Assembly: GCA_964036155.1 (NCBI GenBank)
Contig: OZ038423.1
Coordinates: forward strand, 54,327,249-54,391,248
DNA: 64,000 nt
Reading direction: 5' to 3'
Origin: Diploscapter coronatus
Taxonomy: Eukaryota; Nematoda; Chromadorea; Rhabditida; Rhabditidae
Below are positions 36,331 through 56,044 of this stretch, one piece after another. A program made the translations under genes and the position numbers. The notes under the pieces were generated by a model. The model was not told the DNA's origin and ran no database searches. It worked only from the letters and a program-made list of their open reading frames with translations. Within the stretch, counting starts at the first letter, position 1. Every line of letters starts with the position of its first letter.

Positions 36331-39300
36331 ATGTGTCCGACTCCCGAGACAAAATCGCTAATTTCGATAGCTATGTTGTTACTAGGTAAGTAAATGCAAT
36401 TCTTCGAATTTCTCAGATCCATACTCTATTCATTCTCATCTTCATCTTCATTTTCACTCCATAGTTCCATGTACTGCCTTAAACGACGCGTTCATATTCT
36501 GTCGTTTCAGGCTCAGTCGTCAGTATAATAGGCATTTTTAATAATTCCATTCTACTTATCGCCTTTCTGCGCTCCTCCAAATGCTTCAAGTCATATTTTC
36601 ACGTAAGTCTCAAGTTATTAGTTAGAAATCACATACTCACATGTACATCGCTTATTTTAACAAACATAAATGAGATGATTATTCGGATCGTTGGACATCG
36701 GTCTTACATTTGAACGAAGACGTAAGAGAGCAGGAAGGCTACAGTACTCCTCGAAATAGTCGAATAAATCCAAAATACTGAAAAGAGTCAAGCTAATGCA
36801 TTTGAGCATATAATAATTGGATTAGATAATTCTCTGAATGGTGTAATAATTTCAGTTTTTGATGATACTTTCACTATTGGATATAATCATTTCCGTGTGT
36901 TACATACCTGTTATTGTCGTGGATTCATTAAAGGTAAAGAAAATTACAGAACATAGCATATTTGAGGAAAAATAAGAAGTTTGTACTGAACTTGCGTGAT
37001 TTGCAGGATTGGTTGTTGATGGTTGAATTGGCTCGTCTGTGGTGGACCTACTTTGTTTATTTACTCACTCTGACTTCTATAGCGATGACTGCTTCTTCGT
37101 AAGTGCGAATGATTTTACTACCCTTTTTCAGATTCTCAAAAATTATTTTCTTTTCAATAGAATATGTGGGCTCCAAAATCCAATCTCATTAGACTCATTT
37201 TTATAACATTTGAACAAATATGAACAAACACAAGCTATGCAATATGATACACGATGCATAAATCACGTAGGCGGGTTCACTAGAACCACTAGACTATTTA
37301 TATCAGTCTATAGTTAGTATAACATTTCTATTCAAATGCTTTCAGACTGGTTCTAGCCTGTGCTTCATACGAGCGATATTTAGTAACAATTAACAGCCAT
37401 TGGCTACAATATTACCAGTCAAAACGATCGCTTTTGTGCTTAGGTAAAATTCTGTTAAATTCACATCTGATGTTTTGTATCATTTACTCGAGGAGATTGT
37501 ACCAAAAGTGAATGTGAAACTGTTCTCTGCAGGAGAAATTAGTTCCTTCATTATATACTCGGAATAATTCGATTAATGAATTGAAAAATTGTAGCTACAA
37601 TCTCCATCTTTTTCGAACTAGCAGTATGAATTGTGTTTTAGTTGGAATGAAATCTAGCCTATGATGGACACAATTATCTCTTGACACGAATATAATCAAA
37701 CTTTAATACCTAATTGCCTGTCAAATGCAGGAGTGTATAAAATAAAGGAATAGAGTTCTTCAGGTTCATTTGGGATCGCGATTTTGTCGAAAGGTGGATA
37801 TTTGATCGAATTGGATGTATTCGAATCAGAGGACCCAAGTTGCAAGGTAAAGAAAACAAAAAATAAAATGACTTTATGGTAGATGTTTTTACTCGTACTT
37901 TCCCTATTTTCAGTTTCTTATCTCAAAAACTAGATTCTATCAATCCGCTATTTCAAAATTACAAGGTAAAAACATCTTTCTAACACCTCTCTCTCCCTGA
38001 TGAGCTTGATGAATTCAGTTTCCAGCTCCACTCTTCTTGCTCACTCAAATTCATTGTCTCGCAACTTTTTTCCTAATATAACTTTGTGACCATTATGCAG
38101 AGATTCGAGTTGGTGACGATTCCAACCAAAATTTTCATTTCACTTCCCCTTCCCCTGTCTCTTCCTCTCACGTTCTTCATAATGAAATCTTCGTTCAGCG
38201 AGTTAGACTGATGCAATTGTTTCACATTATCTCATTCGGGATTTAAGAACTTTTTCCGGGAATTTCGGAAAATTCATCTGTGCTCAGTTTCCATCAAGAC
38301 TTAGAAAAGCAAAACAAAAGGATTAAAATTTTCTAAAATATGTAAAGTATATAAAGTTATGAAAAGAGTAATGCTTTCTTGGAAAATTCATCGCTTTGTC
38401 TACCTACCACCCAATTTGATATTCCCCTAATTTTAGAGATGAATTAGTGATGATAAGGAGGAGAATAGGCAAACTTCTCAAATGAGTATCAAATCTTCAA
38501 GAAGCTCTACGTAATAGCGAATATTCATTTGTATATTCTCAGGGCACGATCATGGAGAAATACGTGGATCTAACACCAATTGCAAACTCGCTTCTCTATG
38601 GCTCAGTCTACAAATTCTGGCTGCGTCAACTCGTCACCGTGTTTGCCCCATTCGCGTTGCTAACCATCATTAATTTGAAGACCATCCTGCAGCTCAAAAA
38701 GCACCTCACTCCAAAGAGCAGCCTCAGAACCGACAATGATTATCGTGCAAGGAGGTCGCTCGGCAAAGTAAGCAAATTTATTCGTGACGACAAAAAGTAG
38801 AATATTCAATATACAAATTTATATATTGTTTATATGCGACGAGTTGAAATTTGATCCAGGTCTTTTGCAGCAAAGGTACAATGATGTTTGAATCATTTAT
38901 GTTCATGAAGATCAGCTTTATTTCATATGAAAAATGAAGTTTGATTAATTAGAAATTATTTTCTTCTTCAATAAGCAAATTATTTCAGACTCAAGTCCGT
39001 TCTGCTACCCGTTCCTTATTGTTTCTGTGCCTGTTGTACCTCTTGTCAAATCTGCCAAATGTCATAATTTCATCTATAGAATTTATCGATATGGAAAAAC
39101 TTCAAACAGCGTGAGTTTTATAGCCAATCATAGTATTAAAAAATATATTTTATGCTTCAGATATCTCGATTTATACTTGTTCGTCACAGATCTCATATCG
39201 TTCCTCGTTGTATGTGCTTGCGCTCTGAGGTTGCCCATTTATTTGGTAAGTCATTTCATTATTGTTGTTTTAGATTTAGCATTTTCAGGCCTGCAATGCG

Positions 39301-39432
39301 GAAATCCGTCAACTGGTCCAGAAATCGTTTTTCTCGTTTGCTCACAAATCCTCCTTCAAGCTCGGCTCTCTGCTCAAATCGCCCAATCGAAGTCTACACG
39401 ACGAAATTCATTCCTTCGAGCAATTTCTATGA
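36331..39432 (+). CDS. Rhodopsin-class G protein-coupled receptor, orphan
   Basis: Exons 36331-36385, 36511-36602, 36856-36933, 37007-37098, 37346-37443, 37764-37846, 38543-38767, 38989-39110, 39161-39245 and 39289-39432 join in phase (357 aa). Seven hydrophobic segments are seen: TM1 SVVSIIGIFNNSILLIAFL with the Asn of family A; TM2 FLMILSLLDIIISVCYIPV with the Asp; TM3 ending in the DRY-equivalent YERY (about 114-117); TM4 LCLGSFGIAIL; TM5 LVTVFAPFALLTIINL; TM6 SLLFLCLLYLLSNLPNVII; TM7 FLVVCACALRLPIYLACN, with RLPIY in place of NPxxY. The TM3 cysteine that normally pairs with extracellular loop 2 is not at its expected place, although loop 2 has one (EDPSCK). It resembles the nematode peptide-receptor-like families; the ligand is unknown. 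It acts at the plasma membrane through G proteins. Two introns exceed 250 bp. Confidence 0.85.
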
Positions 39433-39495
39433 TAATTACCCATTATGAAATAACTTCAATATCATCTTCATTTGCTCAATTAATTAACTAGCAAT

Positions 39496-39501
39496 AATAA
39501 A
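39496..39501 (+). terminator. Polyadenylation signal AATAAA (GPCR)
   Basis: AATAAA 64 nt after the receptor stop codon at 39,432, in an AT-rich context, suits the end of a short 3' UTR. Confidence 0.5.
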
Positions 39502-39567
39502 GATTTTTAAATGATTATTTTTGGTGAATTTTGCAATCTCTAACCTCGTACATAATTTTGTGATGTA

Positions 39568-39750
39568 GCAGAGGAAAAATATTTACTATTTTGTAGCCCG
39601 AAAAGTCAAGATAGACAGGTGAATAACGGAAAGGTCAAATGCAAAATGGAAGATATAAACGAGAACCACTATCAGAATTGCTGCAAAGAACTCATGAAAC
39701 TAGTCGAATGTCTGGTAGAACTGCATCAATTAACTGCTTCTGTCCTGTAA
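39568..39750 (+). other. Exon-like open frame downstream of the GPCR
   Basis: An open frame following a possible acceptor (TTTTGTGATGTAG) encodes about 60 residues to a TAA, including MEDINENHYQNCCKELMKL and ending LVELHQLTASVL. An internal ATG at 39,646 gives a 34-aa peptide. Composition is less AT-rich and more protein-like than the surroundings. It could be an alternative last exon of the receptor, a tiny independent gene, or chance. No donor partner was established. Confidence 0.25.
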
Positions 39751-41778
39751 ATGCCTAAATACGTATAAAAAGGCGAATTTTTAAGGAATGTCACAAAAGT
39801 ACAGAGACAAAAGAGTAAAGATAGCAGCTGAAAAAGCAGCTACTTTTAGATTTTTGCTATGTTCTACGTTCTCCCCTACCCTTAAAGAATGAGCAAAAAA
39901 CACCCCCTCACAAATGAATGTCTGTTAACGGGTCAATGACACTCATAAACAAAGTCATACACATGCTCTGCATTAGAAAAATGCGAGAGATTAAGCATGC
40001 TTAAAATATTCAAAACAACAAATATAGGTAAAAATAGTATTGCATAAAAATTTCTAAGATGATGACATCTTTGATAGACATCCATTTTTAGTTTTATTAG
40101 CATTTTTAGATAGGAGAAAATATTTCTTCGATTTTGACTCACAAGGAGAGCTCACCTAATGCCATATCGCTTTTTGGCTGATTAATTCACCAATAGGGTT
40201 TTCAATTATCCTGATCAGAGGCGTACGAACTTCGACTTCAAGTAAAATGGATCGAAGTTTCGAAGATCTTGCCAATCTTTCAAACATTTTTACCATCAAA
40301 ATTCACGAATTTTCGACTAGAATTACTTAATTCCGCAGCAAAAATTTATTTTCTCGCTTAAATTAGCATTATTTTGCTGTTTTTGGTAGTCATTTTAACA
40401 TTTCTGGGAAAGATTTCGACTTCGACTGTGAAATTTTCAAATCGAAACTTCGTGCACTCCTGATCCTGATCACAAATCTGAAATAAAAATGCAACTATGA
40501 CCTTTCCTGTCCATTAATATTCAGAAAACTGTTTTACAAAGATGAAAAATAGTATATGAGATTGAAACTAAAAATTAGCGTACACTTTTCACTACCCTTT
40601 CTACTGCATGAAACAGTTATATGGATTTCTGAGGCAGGAAGGTCACGGTCGCACTTTTTTACTTCAGATTCATGACCAGAACAGGTGAAAAATCCTACGG
40701 TAAAAAATTAACTAACAAGCGATATCATATTAGACGAGCTTTCCCCGTCAATAATATAGTTTTCCTCTAGAAGTTTATGAATTTAAACAAACCAATTGCG
40801 TATTTTGCAGATTTTCGAGCTATAATTTTTGCATCGATTTGCATAAATACAAAGGAATCGAAGGTCATAAGTAAAATACCGAGAAGTGTTTGATATTCTT
40901 AACGATTCTAAAGAAGTATGATTTGTCCATCTTCAAAGGCAGACAGAGTTAAATCCACAACTTACGCATATCCATCCTTAGGTTAAGCATCAGCTCATTT
41001 GCAATTTACCTGGGCAGAAAACTTATTTTAGTAACAAAGCAGAAAATAAGTGCAGAAACAGAAAAGTACTACTCATAGAAGAGCTCGAGATGTTAGAATA
41101 TGGAAACAGAACCAAGTGGAAAAGGGGTGATTTTTGCTGACAATTCCAGTTAAGTTACTTCCTTTTCTACATATTTAGATGAGTTACGTGAAAAATAATC
41201 TAAAAAATCTAAATGAAGAAAATAGAAGATCAGAAAAGTATGTAAACTTAATGATTTCATTGATAAGTTGCGTTTTGGCGTTAAAAATACAAGAGAGCTA
41301 TTTATTCTGTTGGAATAAGAAATTTGAGAATGCAACGAAGGTCAAGAACGTACCAGAACAGTGGCAAACAGATCTATGAACTGTGCAATGTGCAAAAATC
41401 AGACACAATTTTGAACTATTTTAGAAAGGTTCATTTGGGATCATTCGATATCTAACTTTAAGCGGCTTAAAAATAAAGCTCAGATTATGAAGCGAAAAAC
41501 CGTTCATTCATAAACAGAGCTTCAAAGAACGCGATGCATATACTACAAAAATTGTATCCTAAAAATAAATTCTATTAGGCAGAAGATAATCTTTGATATC
41601 CTACATAGAAATTCTGAAAACGGGGATGAACAAGGAGCAGAAATGAAGGATGGGAATCACGCGAAGATGCGACTGGAAGAGAAGAAAAGACGTCAGAAAT
41701 TTGGAAGATAAATGAATCAGCCATAAATCGAGCATTTTATGCTATTTTGTGTTTGCAGAGATTCTTTGAAAGGAATAC
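39751..41778. other. Intergenic with an inverted-repeat element
   Basis: No gene supported. At about 40,205-40,465 the ends are imperfect inverted repeats (CAGAGGCGTACGAACTTCGA at the left; the complement of CAGGAGTGCACGAAGTTTCG at the right), enclosing AT-rich DNA with TTCGACTTCGA-like motifs. It resembles, but is longer than, the element at 41,786. The 66-codon frame at 41,179-41,379 is AT-rich with no splice context. Confidence 0.4.
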
Positions 41779-41952
41779 TAGAAAGTAGGGATGTACGGGA
41801 CATTCAGTGTCCAAAAAACCGGAATTCCGGTCATTTTTGAGGCCATTCCGTTTCGCTCTTCGTTCCATATTCCGAAAATTTGGACGGTCTATTCCGTTCC
41901 GTATTCCGCATTCCGAAAATCTCAATGTTATTCCGTACACCCCTGTAGAAAG
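41779..41952. mobile_element. hAT-like MITE with target-site duplication
   Basis: The element spans 41,786-41,945 (160 bp). Ends are TAGGGATGTACGG and the complement of CAGGGGTGTACGG. The 7-bp sequence TAGAAAG flanks it on both sides (41,779-41,785 and 41,946-41,952), as expected for a target-site duplication. The inside is made of degenerate ATTCCG/CCGAAA repeats. End sequence and duplication length fit the hAT superfamily (usually 8 bp; the eighth base differs here). No transposase is encoded. Confidence 0.75.
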
Positions 41953-42434
41953 AATGTTTTTGAAATAAATAATCAATGAAAACGTCGATACTTTGCACGT
42001 TCGTGAAACAATTAGAAGATATCAAGAAGTGCCTAAAAAGATCAAATTTATTCGTCATCTTTCATATAAAATCACAAACAAATGGTATGCAATGCTAGAT
42101 AAACTAGAGGAATTATCTCTAATCGATTTGAATACGAAGATAAAAATGAAAACTGACAATGAGATTTAATAGGAGGCAATATGCCTCGGACAAAGGTAAT
42201 GATTGCTGACTAAAAGAAGCGGTAAAATCACAATTTATAATTAAGGTATCGACCAAAAAAGCGACTATTATAATAAGATTATCTATATGATATAAACTAA
42301 CACTAAAAATCTAAAAAAGACGCAATATATCGCTAAAAATGTACTTATGAAAAAGCGTCATAATAAATGAACAATTACCGTATTTGAGATGAATGCATTA
42401 AAGGCACAAGGATGAAGTAAAAGAAATAGGTAAT
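41953..42434. other. Spacer downstream of the UGP gene
   Basis: AT-rich sequence that should include the 3' UTR of the minus-strand UDP-glucose pyrophosphorylase gene. No further feature seen. Confidence 0.45.
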
Positions 42435-49508
<7,074 letters not shown>

Positions 49509-50629
49509 TTTGCTCGAATCTGTGGAATTGCAAAATGACGCGGCCTAAAAATTGCTGCATTTTAGGAATAATGCGGCTAAAAAGCGAATTCAAACGAAAC
49601 AAATGAAAAACCGCGAAAATAGTCAAGATTTCAAGAAGAAATCACGACAATGATCACTTCTTGATCATAATCCATTTATTCTCTTGAAGAGCTGATCAGA
49701 AGAAGTGATAAACAGGGAGATCGACCAATTCTGAGCGTGAAAATTGAGAAAATACTGAAAAAATAAAAACACGAAAATCAATATGTGGAACACAGTGAGA
49801 GAGAGTGGAGTAGATGAAGAGAGGGGAGAGAAAGGAATGCCTGGGGATGAAAAGAAGGAAGAGATAAAAGAGCAAGTGGCCAAAGGGTAGGTTAGAGTTC
49901 ACAACTGACAATCTGACAAAGAGATAAGAAATCGCGGAATCGGCCTTTATCCCTACGATTTGCAGATCTCACGATCCCTTATGTAATCAACAACTTCGTG
50001 CAAAACAACACGATTTATGAGTGCGATGTGATTGTTTGTGGGAAAAAATCTTAAATTTGTGAAAACTGATTGGCCTCTTGTAAAATCTACCAGTTATTTT
50101 TCTTCTCCCTGCACTTCCTACCTTCAAATGCTGATGAATTTGACAGGGAGCCAAAATTATTCTCTTTGAGAAAGTTTATATTTTTACTTTTCTACCTTGA
50201 AATATTCACATTTCTCAGATGACAGATGGTTACGTTACAAAGTACGTAGATAAGATATACAAAGTGAAAGAAGAATCACGAATCTAAATATTCGATATTC
50301 ATTTTGGAACCCGTAGAATCTTTGTAACAAAAGCTCTGCTGAATCATCTCTTTGTAAACTAAATTTGACCAGCAAAAATGGTGATATAATCCAGAAGAAA
50401 AATTTAAGAAGTGAAATTCATACATCATCGGAAAAAATGCAGATCTTGAGTATGGAAGAATGATATGAAAATTTTGCTCGTTCACGACAAGATAGAACTT
50501 AAATTTGACCATGCCTTTTGGAGATTATCAGTGTTCAATAGGCGATATTTAGATAATACATGAAGATCAACCTTGGCGTAGGTTAAAACAGGTTATATTA
50601 CATTTTAAAAAAAAATTATATTCAAAACT
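49509..50629. promoter_or_regulatory. Upstream region of UGP
   Basis: About 1.1 kb between two minus-strand genes. A purine-rich block on the plus strand at about 49,790-49,880 gives a CT-rich coding strand upstream of the UGP start. Its presence, and the gap size, argue for an own promoter rather than an operon with the gene upstream. No other feature seen. Confidence 0.3.
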
Positions 50630-51351
50630 CTAATAGAAGAGAAGCAGTAAGACGAGTGCCATACCACAAATGATCAGAAGGGCCAAGGTGATGGCGATCA
50701 ATAGCGATCTAAAGTGACCATGTTTATCTAATTGAAGATTCATTCACTCAATGTAATTGTCAACTGAACTGACTATCATTGTGAGAATAAACATCTCGAA
50801 AGGGGAAAAATGCTTCAAATATCGATTTCGTCTATCTATGAATCAGTCTTCTTCAGAACAATTCGTTTTCTTTCAAAAACTATCAAATCGGTTGAATCTG
50901 AATGAAATTGCAATGTACCTGTAATGAGTCTTTGTTGAACTAGACAGTTGCTTCTCCAACAAATCTGAATCGTGTTTTCCCGAAGAAAGAGGAGTCGACG
51001 CATAGTGGGCTCCAGGGATGGAAATCCGACTGTGCTGGGGAGTGAATGGAGATCGATCTTCATGATTCGATGCAGTTCTGAATGGAAATGATGAGGACTG
51101 ACTAGACGAACAGAGATACTGACTCGATGATGATTGAAGGAGTAGACTGCTGACTTGCTGTGCTCATTCGAACGCTGTTCCTTCTAGAGACAATTCAGTT
51201 ATTGATTTGCACTATTGAACGGTCTTGCTTACAGCTTTTCAATATCTGCATTATAAGTTCCCCTAGGAATGGAGTATCCATCATAGTTGATTGGGGGAGC
51301 TGCTTCTTTTGATACCTTCGGAGTTGTGGGGATTTCTTTATCCAAGTCCAT
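50630..51351 (-). CDS. Small Ser-rich protein with C-terminal membrane anchor
   Basis: Exons 51351-51233, 51149-50919 and 50708-50630 join in phase (142 aa). It starts MDLDKEIPTTPKVSKEAAPP and has no signal peptide. The middle is Ser/Thr/His-rich (SSSQSSSFPFRTASNHED). The last 25 residues form one hydrophobic helix reaching the C-terminus (SLLIAITLALLIICG, then MALVLLLLFY), preceded by THYR. This is the layout of a tail-anchored protein with its N-terminal part in the cytosol. I do not recognise the family. The acceptor of exon 2 (CAAGTCAG) was chosen because it alone keeps the downstream frame open; it is the weakest point of the model. A purine-rich (plus strand) tract at about 51,590-51,880 lies upstream. 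Confidence 0.62.
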
Positions 51352-54300
51352 CCTCGAGTTGACTAAGCAAAAATATGCCATTTTAGAACGAACGGTTTTG
51401 ATGACGAAAAATGTATCAGATCAGCGATGATTCAATAATGACACACGATATCAATGTACATGAAAAGTAATGGAAATCGAGATAAAGCAAAGAATATGTC
51501 GGAAGAAAATGATCAAGTTGAAAATCGACGGCTGAAAGTGAAAACGATTGATGACAAAACTGAAACCGCTGAAGAGCCTCTGCCTATGATCAATACAAAT
51601 AATCAACTGATCGTGTGAAACTTGGAATGAAAAAAGAGAGGAAGAGAATGAAAACATCAGAAAGGGAAGCTGTGAAATTGAAAAGGGAAAGAGACAGTTC
51701 ATGTGGACGAGAAGAAGGAGAGATGGCTAGATTGTAAGACGGTGAGTCACTTGAACGAGAGGGAAGAGACAAACAGAAGGACAGGCAGCGATGAACAGAA
51801 CAGAGGCAGAACATTGCCACAAAAGCAGAAGCAGAGCCACATTCCATTGCTGACTCCGCTGACTGCATTGAATATTGACATTGACAGGGGCGCAAATGCA
51901 CTCTGATCCATTGTCCGTTCAATCATTCAATTACTCCAGCGAATGAGAACATATAAACTAGATAAACAATGTGTAGCTGAAGAGATAGCTAATTTGAGAC
52001 TAAAAGTGGAATCACGATTCATCTCTAAATAAAATTCAAATGACTCGAGTTAAAATCTTATTGAAGTTCAAAAATAAATAATTTTTAAATAGAATTCACA
52101 TTGCTCTTATTTTATACATATTTGCACTGTTTGAATTACGGAACGAAAAACAATCACGACAGAAATAAGAACATTTTTTTATTGTTTAATTTCTGTGTCT
52201 TTCGAACATTATCTGGTAAATTTACGAAAATATATTTCTTTCGCTTTATATAGACTTTTTTCAAATTTTCATAATCTATTTCGTAACATAAAATAGGAAC
52301 GAAAACCAGCAGTGAATTCTCACAATGTTATTACTGGAACATCTATAAAATTGATACTCACACATTACTTTACCAAAATATTTTCATCATCTACATAGCT
52401 TCAAAAATCCAATATTTTTATGTAGCATTAATATCGTCGCGAGTTCCTGACATTAAATTTTCAGCACAACAAGTTGAACATGCTGATGAAATTAAAAACA
52501 GATTATTACTATTAGTCCTGACAAATTCTCAGCGACAACAACACGAATTCACTTTTAAAATACATAATGCGTACATTGATTAAATTTAGTTGAACGCTCG
52601 TAGACTTTGTCAGGTAAAAATAGTTCTTGATCAGGCTCTCCATTCTAAATTTGAAGCTTTTAATCATTAGATATGCTGAGCGTGTTTAATGAAAACGTTC
52701 CTAACATAGCCATAGTTTAGTCACATTGATAATTCATTGGATCAAAATATAGACATTCCAATAAACCCATACTTGCGAGATCTTTCAGATCAACCCAATA
52801 GAGTTCGATGAATCTTTTACTAATGTCTGAATGAACCTTGTCATATATTTCCGCATCTATTCTCACACTGCTGTGACACTCTCATCTGTGCCACTTTGAC
52901 TTACTGCCATATCTCATTTTTCCCACAAACAATAGATTGCAGTACAAACAATGCAGGTCGGGCTCGGAATAATGCACACGCATTTTGATGAACCTTCGTG
53001 GGATTTGTGGGAGCAGCGAAGGAGCGAGGAGTGGGAATATGAATTGGATTATCAGCTTTGGCTGCTTAGTTGCAAGTTAAGATCCTGAGTCTGAATTCCT
53101 TCAGTCAGAGATGAGTTTCTCATGACTACAAAAACAGCAAGAAGATTACGTCATCCTACTTCACTACTGTCAATTCGCTCATGACTCCCTCTTCGTTTTG
53201 TATCACATTCACATCATTTCATTCGAGTTTATTTGAAACATAATTTATTTATTCGCCTACTCGATTGCTTCATTGCCGGATTGCTTTCCTCAAGTCCTGT
53301 GCATCTCCTTTCTCCTTCTCACTTCTTCTGCATAGCCTCAGGGCCTATCTCCTAATGCAGTCAAATTGAGAATAAGCTATAACGACAAATAGAAGAAAGT
53401 ACGGTAATCATGCATAGTAATGGAGGCTATTATTATGCATGATTTATGAGCTCTGAAAGAATTTCCTAAAATGTCGAAAATAAATAATTAGAACTATGAG
53501 ATATTTTTAAAAACGATGATACTCGAAAAGAAAAAATCGATCTTGTTAAAGTATTAGAATGAGTAAAAAATTTCCAATTTATTCCATTGCTGCATGTGCA
53601 ATTTAGGAATTTATTTCAAGACAAGCAACAGGTAATTATCGTTTTTGAAGAGGTGATGGAATGAAATTAAAGTTCTTCATCGTTAATTGGAAATTTCGAG
53701 CAGGATGGCGGCAATTTGCGTGGTGTCTTTCGGATAAAAGATCACACTGGAAAGTGGGCCATTTGCTCATCCTCGTTTATTTCCTGCTTATTGTGAATGA
53801 ATTGGACGAAGTTGTTCGGGGCAACCATTTTCCTCTAAAATATCCCTGATTCATTTGTTCATAGACACAAAACATGAGATGATCTGCTTTTGGCCTGCTC
53901 TTTCGTGATTTGACTAGCCCATGTTTATCACTTTGCAGGCCTGCAGTGATTCTTGAAATTTTAGTGAATTAGAGCACGTTGTTTCACGTCTCTTCAGCAG
54001 TTTTCTCACTTATGAATAACCCAGTCCTTCCCTTCACCCCTCTTCTGGCTCCCATGAACAGCGTGTTTTCTCGCTGAATTTTCAATCACATTTCATCCGC
54101 CCTCTTCATCTCTTCACATTCGAACCTAAATTCTTGTTTTGTTCTTTGGATCTTCCGGTCACTGGATGCAAACATTTCCACCTTGCATCATTGCAAAACT
54201 CTCCTGGCATATCTGACATCAGAGTCAAAGTATCGAAGCTCATCTTCAATATGATTTTTCTCCTCAAAATGAAGTCATGATTATTTTTCGTCTGATTGAT

Positions 54301-56044
54301 TAATTCGATTAATCTCTAGCTGGCTCAAGACTCCATCATTCAATTCCAAATTTCATCATCCTCCTTCGGATTTCTCAGAGTCTCAGCGTCGTACAAATTT
54401 ATTCAATTAGTATCAAACTTTTCATGGCGCTTGTTCCTTTTTCGCCCGCGGCTAAAATGCTTAAAATCTGTCGTAACACATATCAAATAAGATGAATTGA
54501 ATTATCCATCGCGACAAAGCTCGCCTTCGCAGTCAGGCCTTCCTTAGTATTTAGGGAGTCACTTAGCCTCTCTCTCTTTCTATAGTGAATGGGGGCGTGG
54601 CAACAGAATCCAGGAATCCTCGTCTGAAGACAGGGAGGAGCTACTCTGAACTCTGGAGAAGGAGTCAGATTCAGAGTAGTCATGTACGAATCCACGAATC
54701 AGTCAGTATTCTCAAATATTCGGGCTGGATACTTTCTTCCGAAAGCTATGTTTCTTACCTTTCCTTCTTTCCCAGTTTTTATTTGAGATCGCACTCATTC
54801 ATGGAAAAAGCATTCGCAGCCCAAATATTCGTAATCATTTTTTCTTCTCTCACCAAATCTAATGTTCGTCTTCCATTTTGACGATTTGAATTGGTCATTT
54901 TATGAGTTGATTTCCTTTAGGAAACTACTGTTCTTTGATTTTCGTCGTCATTTTAGATAGTTTCTCTTCTATTATTTGATGAAAATCACCGAATTTTTAG
55001 TAAAAAATAGAAGGAATGCTAAATAATGCATTTTCTAATTAAAATTTTTATAAGACATCGGATCATAATGTTTGCTCTGAATATTTTGGCTATTATCAAG
55101 AGCCTGTTAATCCTGCAATATCGTTTATCACGGCTTACATGGAATACCTAGATAAGATTAATTTCTCAGAGTTTTAAATAATGGAAAAAATTCTACTAGA
55201 CAATATTTTACATAAGAAGAATTATCAGATTGCCTATTGTCATAAAAATATAGGTGTCTGATATTGTTTTTATTCCATATTTCATGCGTAGTTATATTCC
55301 CATAAAAAGCATAGATAGCAAGAAAACAACTGCTCCATTCTAGCATATCCTCTGCTCTTCCTACTTCGGATTTACATCATCTCATTGTGTCAATGTGTTT
55401 TAATCCACCAACACATACACAATGGAGATTTTCTGCATAAATTATCTGCTTGAAAATATAAAAATAAAAAGCCAATGGCAACATTGTTGCCTTCTCCCAC
55501 TCGCCTTTTGTTTATTCATTGAAGTCGTTGAATTCATCCGATGCGAGTCCAGATTCCCGAGAATATTCAAGAACTTCTAAAGTCTATCTTCTCACTTCTC
55601 ATTCTCCATTGTTCGGTTGTCCAGATTAGTGAAAATGTCTCGATGACATTTTAATAAGTTGCCTGCACAAATCCACCAAAGAAGACCGAAAGTAATGCAT
55701 ATTTGGTGATGTTTGAAAGTCGCTGTTTATTCAATCTCATTCTCCTAGCTTCTCCTTTCTCGGCATATCCAATCTCGTTCCTTTATTCCAATTCCCCTCC
55801 TGATTTCCCCTTTCTGTTGTCCTTCTCCTTTATTATTTTACTTACAATTCATTTGCCCCGATTTCCTTGTGCAGAATCTCTGCAAGAAGGAAGAAATTTC
55901 GCTTCTCAAGCCATTCTTTAAAAAAGAAAGGCAAATAAAGGAGTGAACGAGGGAAGGGATGATTTTCTGATGCAAAAGTTGCTCATTTCAGTGGGTCCCA
56001 AGGAGAAGTCGTCCTTTGTGACATTCGAACATTTGACAGTCAAA
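51352..56044. promoter_or_regulatory. Long AT-rich intergenic region upstream of nlp-18
   Basis: About 4.7 kb with no supported gene. At 51,470-51,880 the plus strand is purine-rich, matching the minus-strand gene that begins at 51,351. At about 55,590-55,880 the plus strand is pyrimidine-rich, matching the plus-strand nlp-18. Divergent promoters are therefore expected at the two ends. Frames at 53,661-53,849 and 54,585-54,881 lack splice context. Neuropeptide genes often carry large upstream control regions, so enhancers are plausible but unseen. Confidence 0.35.

Noticed and set aside
53661..54881. Frames at 53,661-53,849 and 54,585-54,881 as genes
   Set aside because: Short, no splice signals in context, no recognisable motif, and the opposite strand is similarly open in places.
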